Source: Byssochlamys sp. IMV 00236
Taxonomy: Eukaryota; Ascomycota; Eurotiomycetes; Eurotiales; Thermoascaceae
Direction of reading: 5' to 3'
Length of the DNA: 33,095 bases
Assembly: GCA_001931875.2 (NCBI GenBank)
Contig: MSJH02000061.1
Span: forward strand, 1-33,095
The notes below the pieces were generated by a model. That model was given only the letters and a program-made list of their open reading frames with translations. It was not told the origin of the DNA and ran no database searches. The translations under genes and the position numbers were made by a program. Each line of letters starts with the position of its first letter. Position 1 is the first letter of the stretch. Shown piece after piece: positions 9,843 to 20,383 of the stretch.

Positions 9843-10725
9843 ATGAATGTCAGTGTCCTCACCCAAGAGCAAATTGTGGAGTTCCTTGAGCTCAGTAGAT
9901 CTCTCAAACTCGAAAGAGACAGACATGAGAGAACTTCCTGTCCGTTACCCGATGAGATCATCGAGAACAGGAAAGACGCTCCCAAGGCTGAACTTAAGGC
10001 CAACATTAAAAGTTTCAACGGGAGACAGTCAATTATGAGGGAAGAAACTGGACAAGATCTGGAGCGATCAACAAGATCTTCATCGCTGATCTCGAGAAAT
10101 TCAACTTGGACTCTCATACCATTGTTGGCTACAAGTACAAAGACGCGGAGCGACTTAGAACAGCTGGAAAAGCAGCAGCCGAGATCTTTCAAGATCTCAA
10201 GTTTGTCATCGATCGAGGAGGATCAGAGGAGGATTTCCAACAATTGTCGGAAATCCTTGAAAAAGTCCGACGCTCCTCAGTCGACGGTGAAATAGGTGAC
10301 AAAAATAATGACAGTTACACGAGTACTTTTATATATAAATATATGACCTTTTGATTTTTATATTCATTCTTCTTTTTCTTTTCTTTGTGGGTTCCTAATC
10401 AGAAATATTACAAGGATTAGAAAAAGTAAGCAAATATTCTTTATTGTATTCTTTTATGTTATTAACAATAAACAAAGCTGTCAAAACGAACCCATCGAAA
10501 AGTCACATATTTCAACGGGTATGTTAAGCGGAAGAAGCCCGGGATAAATCCACAAAAGCATTACGCCTTCCCACAAGCGTCAGATACTTGGAAGATAAAA
10601 TCGAGGAAGGCAAGGACATGGCTTTCAATATCGAAGCTGTCGAAAGAATTCAGCTATTTGGACTAAATGCGGCCCTTTTTTATAATGTTTCCATCATGGA
10701 CAGAGTAGGTGTTATTTTTAAATGA
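9843..10725 (+). pseudogene. Frameshifted relic of a charged, helix-rich protein gene
   Basis: Coding-like sequence, richer in G+C than its flanks, is spread over frames. One frame from the ATG at 9843 reads LTQEQIVEFLELSRSLKLERD and NRKDAPKAELKANIKSFNGR. Around 10035 the sensible frame changes to one reading IADLEKFNLDSHTIVGYKYK and AAEIFQDLKFVID, ending about 10290. A further block at about 10530-10725 reads STKALRLPTSVRYLEDKIEE and NIEAVERIQLFGLNAALF. The blocks look like parts of one protein rich in charged helices, possibly coiled-coil and possibly linked to a mobile element. Intron-like GTGACA and GTAAGC boundaries separate the blocks, but I could not find joins that keep one frame, so I call it broken. 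No family is assigned. Confidence 0.45.
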
Positions 10726-10758
10726 TAACAAGAGTTTTTTATTTCAATATTATACGAG

Positions 10759-11205
10759 TTAATTAAGCAAATCTTCATGAGTTGCTTTATCATAGATATA
10801 AGAGAAGGAGCAACCGACAGCCTTACCAGCCTTTGCATCATCCTTGAAGTGCATGACTGTAGGAGAATCAGTAACCATGATACTCATTAACAATATCCTA
10901 AAGTGACATGTTAATAATCACCGAGTCTTTTGTTTCACTTATACTTACAAAGTGATCACCGCATTAAATTTAAGGAAAAGGACGTTTGTATACATTTGAG
11001 CAAATTGGTAGGCGAAAGCTTCTACCGCTATTCAAACGGGATACCCATAGGAAGCGAAGAGGACAACGACTTTGTTGTTGGTTTTGAGTAATTCTTTAAG
11101 TTCATCAAGGCTAGCAGGTAGTTTCAGATCGATCGTCTCTTGTGTAAAGAAAAAAAACAGATAGTTGGTTGTCTTGTTTGATTTCTCACCTTTGACTGCT
11201 GCCAT
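10759..11205 (-). pseudogene. Thioredoxin pseudogene (active site and frame lost)
   Basis: Read on the minus strand from the ATG at 11205: a short first exon (MAAVK), an intron with GTGAGA and AG borders, then LPASLDELKELL, KVVVLFAS and FLKFNAV, the standard thioredoxin order. At the WCGPCK site the sequence is YGYPV followed by a TGA stop (11034..11032): both redox cysteines are replaced (by Gly and Val) and the next Lys codon is a stop. Further on, DIVNEY and IMVTDSPTVMHFKDDAKAGK, typical of the thioredoxin C-terminal half with its cis-Pro, lie in different frames, so there is also a frameshift near 10877-10885. The frame then runs to a TAA at 10759. Intron borders are retained, so the copy arose by DNA duplication, not from a processed mRNA. 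Confidence 0.85.
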
Positions 11206-11256
11206 GGCGACAGTTGTAAATAGAAAAATAAAGGGGGAGGAGAGAAAGAAAAATGG

Positions 11257-11410
11257 AGTGCGTTAATATCCAAGAATTCGTAATCTCTAAGCCAATAAAG
11301 CCTTTGATTAGATCATTCACTGCATCCTGAATGGTTGCTGAAGCTTTTACATCAAAGAAGTTTATCAAATGCTCTTTATGCTTTTCATTTAGTTGGAAGT
11401 GTGGCTGAGG
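11257..11410 (-). mobile_element. Fragment of Tc1/mariner-like transposase N-terminal helix-turn-helix
   Basis: The minus strand reads HLINFFDVKASATIQDAVND then LIKGFIGLEITNSWI. This resembles the N-terminal helix-turn-helix of Tc1/mariner-like transposases (a loop of the type NPSAT-ϕxD-ϕ followed by a second helix and a V/I-S/T-x-S/T recognition turn). Only this one segment is present: no DDE/D catalytic region or terminal inverted repeats were seen nearby. It lies among other relics. The assignment rests on pattern memory and is moderate. Confidence 0.5.
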
Positions 11411-11514
11411 TTATTTTTAAAAGGCATATCCTTTTCTGGGTCATTCCTATAAGCTTATTTCCGTTTGCATGCCGTATTATAATTGACATTCGCTGCCTCT
11501 TTTGACTTTATAAG

Positions 11515-11798
11515 CTCTCCTTTTCAGAAGAAGCTTCCTTCTTATGGCATCACAAGAAGCAGGAGGTTCTGATTGAATATGGTTTTTGATATACTTTTGT
11601 AAATCAGTCAAACTTTTCCTTAATGGCTGATTTGTTGCTTTTCTTCCTTCTTTGCCAAATATACTTTCACGGTCGTCTTTGTAAAGAACTGCAAACATGA
11701 TTCAAATAAAATAAGTCAACTTTTTCTTTTTTGGATCAAACAAAGTCCGACTGCTATCTTCAAAAATCGTCCAATTGACGATGGAGCGACTGTATCTT
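11515..11798 (-). repeat. Dispersed repeat copy A (inverted relative to 23417-23687)
   Basis: The minus strand of this segment matches 23417-23687 on the plus strand. In the roughly 150-nt core from ACCGTGAAAG to GAAGCTTCTT I count one mismatch. Copy A carries about 13 extra nt in the middle. It encodes a relic protein (LYKDDRESIFGKEGRKATNQ, SLTDLQKYIKNHIQSEPPAS) as an open 73-codon frame at 11477-11698, with upstream protein-like sequence (SRSIVNWT) in a neighbouring frame. The near identity of two relic copies 12 kb apart indicates recent duplication or transposition. The parent element is not recognised. Confidence 0.8.
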
Positions 11799-12493
11799 AC
11801 CACTTGTGCTTTTTGTCAGTGCTTTTGTTACACATGGCAAATGTTTTTACTGATTATGTCAGGAAAACAGCACAATCTCACTAATATGGTTGATTCCGGC
11901 TTGTGATTTATTTACTCAGGGCATTTTACAACTAATTTTTATTCGATAAGCTATTAGCAAGAAACGTGTCTCGTTAATAAGGCATATTAACCACATTAAA
12001 TATTAGCATGTATTTCTTCTTCAATACTTTAATATGTTGTTAATACCTTGATGAAGGGTGAATCAAGCAATATCATACAAAAAAAGGATGATCCTATTGG
12101 CAGACACAAGCCAATCTATCTGTCGTATCCTTACTGGTCTTAAGGCAGTTCTTCCATCAATAAGAAGCTTTATTCCTATTTCTCTCTTCAGTCAAAATAA
12201 GTCATATCATCGTCAATCTCTCTCTTTTAAGAGAATGACACACATGGTTTTCTTTTATGAAGGGTGAAATGATTATAGTAAATTATTATTAAAGGAAACG
12301 TGGTAAAAAAGGTGGGTTCCATTTTAGGAAGGCAAAAAAAAGAAGAAAAAATCAGGCCACTTTATAGCTTTTACGAGGGGGACCAAACCAACAGTATCCA
12401 ATTGACCAAATAAAGCAAGTAACAAATAAAAAACTTGGAACTTAAAAATTTTTAGCCCTTTTCTTCTTCTTTATATTTCTTTGTAGAATAACC
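11799..12493. promoter_or_regulatory. Intergenic / SREBP promoter region
   Basis: About 700 bp upstream of the SREBP ATG. It contains an SRE-like site at 12351-12360 and a T-rich leader just before the ATG. An open frame at 12058-12267 has no recognisable content and sits in promoter position, so I do not annotate it as a gene. Confidence 0.5.
12351..12360 (+). promoter_or_regulatory. Candidate sterol regulatory element in the SREBP promoter
   Basis: ATCAGGCCAC fully matches the fungal SREBP consensus (A/G)TCA(T/C/G)(G/C)CCA(C/T). It lies 134 nt upstream of the SREBP ATG. In fission yeast, sre1 is known to autoregulate through SREs in its own promoter, so autoregulation is a reasonable inference. 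A ten-base degenerate motif is weak alone; its position next to the regulator gene is what makes it notable. Confidence 0.45.
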
Positions 12494-15400
12494 ATGGAAA
12501 CCTTTACACCTTTTCCTGTCGATTTTTTAACAGAAAATAATACATTAAATGATGACGATCCTTATTTTTCACTCTCCCAATTCGATTTTGAATTACAGCA
12601 ACAAGCACAGGCTGCATTACAACAAGATTCATGGCAGGATTTTGATAAATACTTGTCTTTAGATAGTAATCAACTCATAAATCAACAACAACAACAACAA
12701 CAACAGTTATTTAATGATCCAAATTTATTTTATGCACCTTTAAATGAAATCATGCCAATGGACCAAAAGGCAGCAATAGATCAACCAAACCCATTAAATG
12801 ACGATTGGAAAGAGAATATAAAACAAGAATATAATACTCCGGAATCACTACCATTCTCTCCTTTACAACAAGATGAAAATACCACAAGTAGCACTGATCC
12901 TACAAATCAATCTCCGAAATTGACCACGGATTCAACTACTCCCAGTACAGCTACCACAACAGCGACATCTACCATAGCTCCTCCCAATATTGACTTTATG
13001 GGATGGAATAGCAATGGAAGTAGCTTGGAACCACAAGGTAATATCAATACAATCCCTTGTAAAAAGGCAAGGATGTATTAAAGCTAATTTTCATCTATAG
13101 GCAAAATCCCCATTCAAAGACTAAAAACTTTAAACTCTATTAACAACTCAGTCAACACATCCGCCAGCAATAGTTCTTCCGTCAATGCACCGGGACGACA
13201 ACATAAAAAGACCGCCCATAACGCTATCGAACGCCGTTATCGTAATAATATCAATGACCGTATTGCAGAATTAAAAAATGCAGTACCTGCTCTTTTATAT
13301 GCCAAGGTCAAAGATAACAACGGTCGAAAACGAAAGAACGATGAAGAGGACGATGGTGAAGACGGTGAAGAATACCTTGACGGCGTCGCCGTAGCCACTA
13401 AACTCAACAAGGCCACTATCTTGAGAAAAGCTACCGAATATATCAATCACTTGAAAAAGACAGGTGAAGATATTAAGCGCGAAAACGAAGTGCTTCAGAA
13501 TATACTCAGTCAACTTCCCGGTGGTGCCGATATCCTGCAGCGTTACCATATGCAAAAGCAACAGAGAGAAAAAGAGCTTCAAAGACAGCAACTGCTCGAG
13601 CGTGAGCTTCAAAAGCAGCAAGAGCAGCAACGTAAAGCAGCAAACAGAAAGAGAGCAAGATATAATAGAAACATTCATGATGCGTCAGACGAATATGAAT
13701 CTTCCTCCTCTTCTCCAGATCCAGCTACACCTCCTGCTATGACAAGTCGTGTATTCATGGCTATGTTTATGGCCATCACGTTCTTGTCTACCTCGCCGCT
13801 GACGACAAACACTACACCAGCAGAGCATCATCATGTCTCAAGGACACCGACTGCACCTGTAAAAGAAGACCTGAATGCCCCAGTACTTTCTACTTCTATC
13901 TTTACCTCGCTCTTTCAATTTGATAGCACGTGGTAAGTACCGTAAAAGTGTTCTTCCGTCTAATACTAACACAAATGCTTCTTTTTAAAAGGTCAATGAT
14001 ACGAACTGTCATGTTTGTTATCTGTCTCCTGCAGTTATTCTTACCTTACATTCGATCTTTCTTCTTTGGCTCTTCTCTCAAACTGAAACGAGTGAACCCA
14101 GCCAGACGCTTGGCTTCTAACTATGTACACCGCAAGGAAGTCAATAATGTGACACCCGGTGACTTAAAGTGTAGACAAATGTACTCTATCTTGAACCAAT
14201 CTGGCCGACTTCTTCCTCGGGACACGATTGTAACCATTTTTTGTTTACTGAAAGAAACGCTCCGCTTATTTGCTCACCATGTACTTGGCTATGACATTCT
14301 CTATGGCGACCATGACTTGCTCACACCTGAGGAAGAGTGGGGTCAGGTCTGTAAGTGGATCAAGTTAAACGAAACCCTCTGTCTTGGTGGTAGTGGCCAC
14401 GTCTCCCGTCTGTCTATGCTTTATGCCTGTTTCCACATGATCAATCTTGTCGACTTGTTGGATGAAGACAAGCATGACCATGTCTATCAGACCCATGCTC
14501 GTGCTTATGCCACAGCTGCCATGCAAATGACCATTGCTATTCCTCGCCGAGCCTTGGCTGACAGATTATCTAATTATTTCTGGAAACACGCCATTTACCA
14601 TATCCAAAAGAACGACCAAGATCTTGGATTTGAAGAAAGTAATCAATGGATGCTCTCATTAACCTGGCTGGACCCTGAACAAGAACATGAATCCATCCGA
14701 AGCATGCCAGAGACACGTGTATGGGCAGAGGCTATCGAAATGTTCTCGAACCAGACGCGTCTAAGCTCTAAGCGAAATGGCCTTTCGATTTCTTACACAG
14801 CACCCGTCTTGGTCCCTGCGGCCATCCTCTCTACTCTCCACTTGCTTGATAATCTCCGTATTCAATTTGACCGCCTGGTAACCCTCATGGCAACCACTGA
14901 GGATAACACTAATAGCGATGATGAATTTGATGACGATAATGGCAGTAAAATAAGTGATGTTATCGAAACTGAGTTCTCAAACATCATGCTTTTGACCGAA
15001 TCAAGTGACAAGAAAGAAGAAGCAAGTACGGATCAACAGCGTTTGGCTTACTGGTTTGCTGCTGTGGGCGCAACTACCGAAGCGCTCTGGAAGAACAAGA
15101 TGGATCAAGTCGAAAAGTGGCTTCCTCATCTCATCCAACGCGTACCTCGTTCGATGACTTCAAGAGGCTCTAGTGTGGCACAAAAGGCGACCTTGAACCA
15201 GCTGGATGAATTGATCAAGAAGGCCATGATACATACCCTCGTTGGCTCTGCTCTTCTCAAGGACAACGACGTTGAAAAACAAAAGCAAGGCCTGGCTGAA
15301 CTCAAAAGCGCTGAGTCGCTGCGCACAACAATACGCAAACAACAGTCAAAGATGACAAGTTATTCTGCAACCAGCGAAGATGGACATGATCTCGAATCTA

Positions 15401-15753
15401 TCGTTCTCTCCCTTGCTGATTTTGTCGTTTCTTTCGCTGGCCTCGAGGCATGGATCACGGCTATGAAACTCAACCAAGACGTGGCCGAGGTTGAAGACCA
15501 TGTGAGAGAAAGTACACTTGCGCTGCGAAGAATGATTCGACATCCTTATTTGCAAATGCTGGGTGAGAACCAGTCGATCGTTGACCGCCTCACTCGACTT
15601 GGTCGATTTATCACTCATCATCCAGGAGATACTGATTCTGCCTGTGATATAACAGATGAAGATAACGTTGTTGATGCTGAAGATAGTAGTGCTCATCAGA
15701 TCGTCGTTAAACGAGCAGAGAAGGCTCAATCTATACTTCATGGCTTAATATAG
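12494..15753 (+). CDS. Sterol regulatory element-binding protein (SREBP/Sre1-type bHLH factor)
   Basis: Three exons, 12494-13037, 13101-13932 and 13992-15753, join to 1045 aa. The N terminus is acidic and Gln-rich (poly-Q about 12683-12705), consistent with an activation domain. The bHLH (about 217-300) has NAIERRYRNNINDRI; the Tyr (about residue 228) in place of the usual Arg is the SREBP hallmark allowing SRE binding. The loop is long and acidic, followed by KLNKATILRKATEYINHL and a Gln/Glu-rich leucine zipper. Two hydrophobic segments follow: a short weak one about 399-413 and a clear one about 463-486, split from the first by the second intron. About 560 residues of C-terminal regulatory domain complete the protein. 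Known role: ER-anchored precursor released by proteolysis in low sterol or oxygen to activate sterol genes. No RxxL site-1 protease motif is seen in the short luminal loop. Cleavage route unknown. Confidence 0.93.
12683..12705 (+). repeat. CAA microsatellite encoding poly-Gln in SREBP
   Basis: A run of CAA/CAG codons within exon 1 of the SREBP gene encodes consecutive glutamines in the activation region. It is prone to length variation and has no independent function that I can infer. Confidence 0.85.
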
Positions 15754-16371
15754 ATAACTATACACACACATATACATATATATACACATAAAACACTCAT
15801 TTACATCGCTTGTCTTTATTAATTTTATACAATAAACATATACATCTTGATAAATATTTGTATGCTTATGATAATTTATTTAAACGTAATGACAGTAGCA
15901 ACTATTAGATACAAATTATTCATAAACTATTAGCACACATTACAAGATCAATCAACACTTTAGTTGATTTTCTATGCCTTCTTTATTGATTAAAAAAGAC
16001 AACATTTAATACATAAGATGAGGTTGATATTTTTGAGAAAACATAAATGTGGTCAACACTTTATACAAAATGAAAAGTTATTAGAGACTTGATATCAATG
16101 TAAATAACTGATTTACTAATCATATCTTTATTCATTCTTTTGCTTCTGATAAGCTCTCTTTTATCACTATTTGTTGTCTCATTTGTTGTCTGAAATTACC
16201 ATTTTTTTATCAGTGACTTAAGTGTATTATGTCGTAATGTGATATAATTATTTTATGAAGCGTCTTTTTATGCAACCTTTTGATAATTATGGTAAAAAAA
16301 CAGAAAAAGTTTTCCCAAGTTATGATAATAAATACTCTGTGATTTTAGAGTTTATGCCAAGATTATATATC
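15754..16371. other. Intergenic, SREBP 3' flank
   Basis: AT-rich non-coding sequence. A TA/CA-rich simple repeat occupies about 15759-15792, and an AATAAAC near 15831 may serve polyadenylation. An in-frame upstream extension of the next ORF (16255-16371) lacks conserved content. Confidence 0.5.
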
Positions 16372-16617
16372 ATGAAGACTATCACCTGCTTCATAACCTT
16401 CTTGGTCATTCCTACTTTTACTATTGCTGCTTGTATTTATGTTGACCATACCGACTATGCCGACTATGGTAAAAATAAATTTCGTATGTTTGACAAGTGT
16501 CATCCTCCTCCATGCAAGGATACAGAAGTTATTGTGCCATTCCCTGCTCCTGGTTTGACGCCTATTAATATGTGTTGTCCAAGTGAATTAAGTGATCACT
16601 TTTATATTCAGTGGTGA
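16372..16617 (+). CDS. Small secreted Cys-containing protein (hypothetical)
   Basis: An 81-residue frame from the ATG at 16372 starts with a typical signal peptide (MKTITCFITFLVIPTFTIAA, cleavage probably near residue 20). The mature part has five cysteines (21, 43, 48, 68, 69), a Tyr/Asp-rich stretch and a proline-rich PFPAPGLTP segment, a layout typical of small secreted fungal proteins. An upstream in-frame ATG at 16255 would bury the signal sequence, so I prefer the internal start. The stop follows a GTGAAT that could be a splice donor, so a further exon cannot be excluded. No family was recognised; an effector-like or cell-wall role would be speculation. Confidence 0.5.
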   Translation: MKTITCFITFLVIPTFTIAACIYVDHTDYADYGKNKFRMFDKCHPPPCKDTEVIVPFPAPGLTPINMCCPSELSDHFYIQW

Positions 16618-16986
16618 ATTAATAAAAACGATCCCAGATGCATATCTATCGTCTTACATGTCGCATGCTTCTTTTTGGAAAGATGATATTCACGAGGCTT
16701 CTGTTGCTTATCTAAACAGAATCACTTTTGGTTTCATCTTTAAAGAACAATGAATATACAAGTCCCTCTATGTTAAAAATTAGTATAATTTTATAGTACG
16801 TTTTATTAATAGCTCATATGCATCCTAAATGGGGTATGAAAAATAGAGCATATATTCAAGGTATTCTCAATCACAAACGATATATCCATGGTTACATGAT
16901 GTCATGTTTGCCATCTATTTCGCAAAAATTATTTAAAGATCAGCCATCTTTTTTTTTATTCTTTTTCTTTTTATATTTCAACAAAG
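16618..16986. other. Intergenic, promoter side of acyl-CoA synthetase
   Basis: About 370 bp. A T-rich pyrimidine leader lies immediately before the ATG at 16987. A short frame at 16818-17018 overlaps the next gene's start and is a shadow. No other feature was seen. Confidence 0.5.
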
Positions 16987-18646
16987 ATGACAAGCGATAC
17001 TTTATATTCAATATTTGAACAAAGAAAAGATGCTAGGAAACCAGCCATTATCATTCCTAAATCTGCCCCTATACCAACCACTATCACATACCATCAATTA
17101 CTGGATATTATTCACGACTTTTCAAACAAGCTATCCAATCTAGTACCCGCGAGTTACTTGGAACCCGGCAGGTCAATCTCGATTAGTTATCCAAACTCAT
17201 TGGAATTTGTCGTTGCATTTCTGGGTTCTACTTTTATGAACTTGATGGCCTCTCCTTTAAATCCGGCGTATACCGAAGATGAATTTAACTTTTATTTGGA
17301 AGATGCCAAAAGTTCTATACTCGTATTACCCAAAGGTGCACTAAATCAAGAAAAGAATCCTGCCATTTTGGCTGCCAAGAAACAAGGTGTATTTGTAGTC
17401 GAGATGCACTGGAATGGTTCTCAAATGGAAATCAATGCCCATGCACCATCTGAATTCAGTCAGCAACCTCATCGTCAGATACATAGCTTCAACCCGAAAC
17501 CAGATGAACCTGCATTGTTATTGCATACCAGCGGAACGACGGGTAGACCTAAAGGTTAGAATCATGTGAAATCATGCTAAAGTCCCCCTTCTTTTTTTTT
17601 TCTTTACTAATCGAGGGCAACAATTAGGGGTTCCTTTAACTCATCTTAATTTGGTAACATCTATGCGTAATATAATCAATACCTATGAACTCAATACACA
17701 AGATCGTACGCTTCTCGTGATGCCATTGTTTCATGTTCACGGCTTGATCTGTGGTCTATTGTCCACTTTACTGTCCGGTGGCACTGCTGTCATTCCTCAA
17801 AGATTCAGTGCTTCTCACTTCTGGCCTGATTTCAAGGATAATCACTGCAATTGGTACACAGCCGTGCCTACTATCCATCAAATCTTACTCCGCAATCCTC
17901 CGAAGGAAGTACCGCTTATTCGCTTCATTCGCTCGTGTTCTTCCAGTCTTGCTCCATCCACTCTCGAAGCACTCGAAAAGCACTTCAAAGCACCTGTTTT
18001 GGAAGCATATGCCATGACGGAGGCATCTCATCAGATGACGTCTAACCCTCTACCTCATCGCGGTCCTCATAAGCCGGGCTCAGTCGGCTTGGGTCAAGGA
18101 GTAGAAGTCGTCATTTTGGACGAACAAGGAAACCCTGCCGAGTTAGGAGAGGTCTGTATCCGTGGTAAAAATGTCACCAAGGGGTACTTGAACAATCCCG
18201 AAGCAACGGCCAGCTCCTTTACAAAAGACGGATATTTCCGTACAGGTGATCAAGGCAAAAAGGATAAAGACGGCTATCTGATCCTAACCGGCCGTATTAA
18301 GGAGTTGATCAATCGTGGCGGTGAAAAGATTTCGCCGATAGAGCTAGATGGTGTTCTCTTGAGCCATCCAAAGGTCGCCGAGGCCGTTAGTTTTGGTGTC
18401 CCTGATGAAATGTATGGACAAGAGGTACATGCTACAGTCGTTTTGAAAGCCGGTGTCAAGAATGATGAGAAATCAATCGAACGTGAACTCCAAGCTTACT
18501 GTCAGTCTAAACTCGCTAAATTTAAAGTTCCCAAGCGTATTTATGTTACAGATATTATGCCAAAAACAGCCACTGGTAAAATCCAGCGTCGTAAAATGGT
18601 TGATGTCTTCTTTAAGGGACCTGTTAAACCTCAGGCTAGATTGTAG
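16987..18646 (+). CDS. PCS60: Peroxisomal AMP-forming acyl-CoA synthetase, Pcs60/AAE3 (oxalyl-CoA synthetase) type
   Basis: Two exons, 16987-17554 and 17628-18646, join to 528 aa; yeast Pcs60 is similar in length. Adenylate-forming enzyme motifs are present in order: P-loop LLLHTSGTTGRPKG (with the intron in its last Gly codon), AYAMTEASHQM, YFRTGDQG, GRIKELINRGGEKISP and the catalytic-lysine motif PKTATGKIQRRK. The protein ends in ARL, a peroxisomal targeting signal type 1. Known role of the closest group (yeast Pcs60, plant AAE3): ATP-dependent activation of oxalate to oxalyl-CoA, the first step of oxalate breakdown. Assignment to this group rests on overall wording (PLFHVHGL, AVPTIHQIL, IRSCSSSL) and the PTS1. 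Another small-acid or fatty-acid specificity is possible. The intron has a good TTACTAATC branch site. Confidence 0.87.
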
Positions 18647-18797
18647 ATATATTATTTAATAGAACACGTGATTTAATAAACATTGATATTTTTTTTTTTT
18701 TTTTTTTGCTTGTACACAGTAACCACGGGTTGCATCATTGTTTTTTTTTTTACTCTGAATAAATAAGGAGGGGGTATAATCCAAATGTAAAACTTGT

Positions 18798-19259
18798 CTA
18801 GCCGGTTTTACCAATACGTCTGACTGTGCCTGATGGTAAATTGGTAAATAGCTCGTAAATCTCTGCTTGTTCGTCGCAATATTGTAAAAGTTTGCTCCTT
18901 TCCTCTTTTTGTTGCAGAATATCCAAAAGTTGCTTTATGTCTCCCTTAACATATTCATCAGACCAAGCAATGTGCTCTCCTGTTAACTTGTAGTCATGCA
19001 AATACTTGGAAAGCTGTATAAACTGTGGACGTTCCAATAGATCATATGCCTTGAAGAGAACCGTCTGTGATGCATATACATTCTTTGAGAGTTGAACAAT
19101 AATAGTTGGAATTACATGGCTATGTTCTTTTTGATACTCTTCTGGCTCAGAATTAGCCCTTTCCAGCAAGTCTTCAAACCTCGTCTTATCTTGTGCTGTA
19201 GTCTCTTTTGTTGAACAGCTTGAGCCTGTGAAGCAACCTGAGCAAGATTGACAGCTCAT
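18798..19259 (-). CDS. Hypothetical protein with Cys-rich N terminus
   Basis: A single-exon 153-residue frame from the ATG at 19259. The first 16 residues contain four cysteines (MSCQSCSGCFTGSSC), a cluster that could bind metal or be lipid-modified. The rest is a soluble, mostly helical, charged sequence (DLLERANSEPEEYQKEH, LLDILQQKEERSKLLQYCDE) ending TVRRIGKTG. An in-frame upstream Met would add a 23-residue Phe-rich stretch, probably leader, so I chose the Cys-cluster start. Codon use looks coding throughout and the frame is uninterrupted. No family was recognised. It converges on the acyl-CoA synthetase, with poly-T runs between them. Confidence 0.7.
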   Translation of the reverse strand: MSCQSCSGCFTGSSCSTKETTAQDKTRFEDLLERANSEPEEYQKEHSHVIPTIIVQLSKNVYASQTVLFKAYDLLERPQFIQLSKYLHDYKLTGEHIAWSDEYVKGDIKQLLDILQQKEERSKLLQYCDEQAEIYELFTNLPSGTVRRIGKTG

Positions 19260-20383
19260 GAAAAAGAAATACAAAAGAGTGGCTTGTTTAGAGAAAAAAA
19301 AAAAATTAAAAAGGATAATTTGTGTCAAGCTATTTGTTGCATTTAAAACTACAGTTGCTATTTATTGTTCCAAATGACTCTTGTATGAAGTATCTTCAAC
19401 TATTTGACCTGTCGAGTATCATGATATACGTTACACACAGCTACATAATGAATTTCTGCATAAACATCCCCTGAGTAGATATTTATATGCAGGCGCACTG
19501 TAGTAAGATACACAACACTTACGGTAATCACCCAATTATGTAGATCAGTAATGCGCTGCTAGGCAACATTGAGATTATCATTCACGCATCAAACTATATA
19601 TGTCTACAAGGACCCATTTACTGTTTTTATAAGTATATCATAAGATTTTTTGATGACCATTCAAATAAAATGAATAAAGGTAAAGAGTAAATAGAATGTT
19701 GGCAAAGGACATAAAGCGTAGGTTCACAAGGGATTTTTTAGTGTCATGTTTCAGATGCAAGCATTTGCTGTGATTCGCTGTTGATCATTATTCATAATTA
19801 CAGCTTCACCGTCAAAGATCATCATTATACCGTATACATTAAAGACGATTCCCATGACTGGATGTCATCTTTGCTTCAATGATAAGAGAATAGGGAAATA
19901 GCATTTGAATGTCCGTTCCTAGTGTGATGGTACCCAAAAGGACATTTAAGAGATTTTTCCCTTGATATTCGGCATCAAATCAACCCGACTTTTCTCCCTT
20001 TGTTTGCAACTGATACATGCAAAGAAGGATATATTTATATTTTACTGCAATATCAAGCCTTGATGAATAGTACAACAGTTTTACATTGATTATCTTTCAA
20101 AAAAAAAAAAAGTAGTCGATCTTTCGTCATTAACAAATCAAAACAGTACTATTTTATATTCAATTATTTCATCATTATATAAGCGAGAGTCAATCAAAGC
20201 TATTCAGCCTTTGCATAAAAGCCCTGTTCCTTTTTGCAACAATAAACTTTTTTTTTCTACCTTATATAATTACCATTTCTTTTTTCAAAAGCTTTATTAT
20301 ATTTGTTTTTCTCCTTTGTAAATAAAAAGGTACACGATCAATCTTTTTTTATATCTTTTTATACCCTTTTCTTTTCGAAAAAC
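19260..20383. other. Intergenic, divergent upstream region of the Rck2-like kinase
   Basis: About 1.1 kb with no coding signal on either strand. An A-run lies near 20099-20111 and a long T-rich leader immediately precedes the kinase ATG. ATCACCCAAT near 19527 is one base off the SRE consensus and is not called. Confidence 0.5.

Noticed and set aside
11032..11034. TGA in the thioredoxin-like sequence as a selenocysteine codon
   Set aside because: The TGA sits at the position after the second cysteine, both cysteines are already lost and a separate frameshift follows, so a pseudogene is the simpler reading.
19526..19535. ATCACCCAAT as a further SRE
   Set aside because: One core base differs from the consensus and no sterol gene is adjacent.
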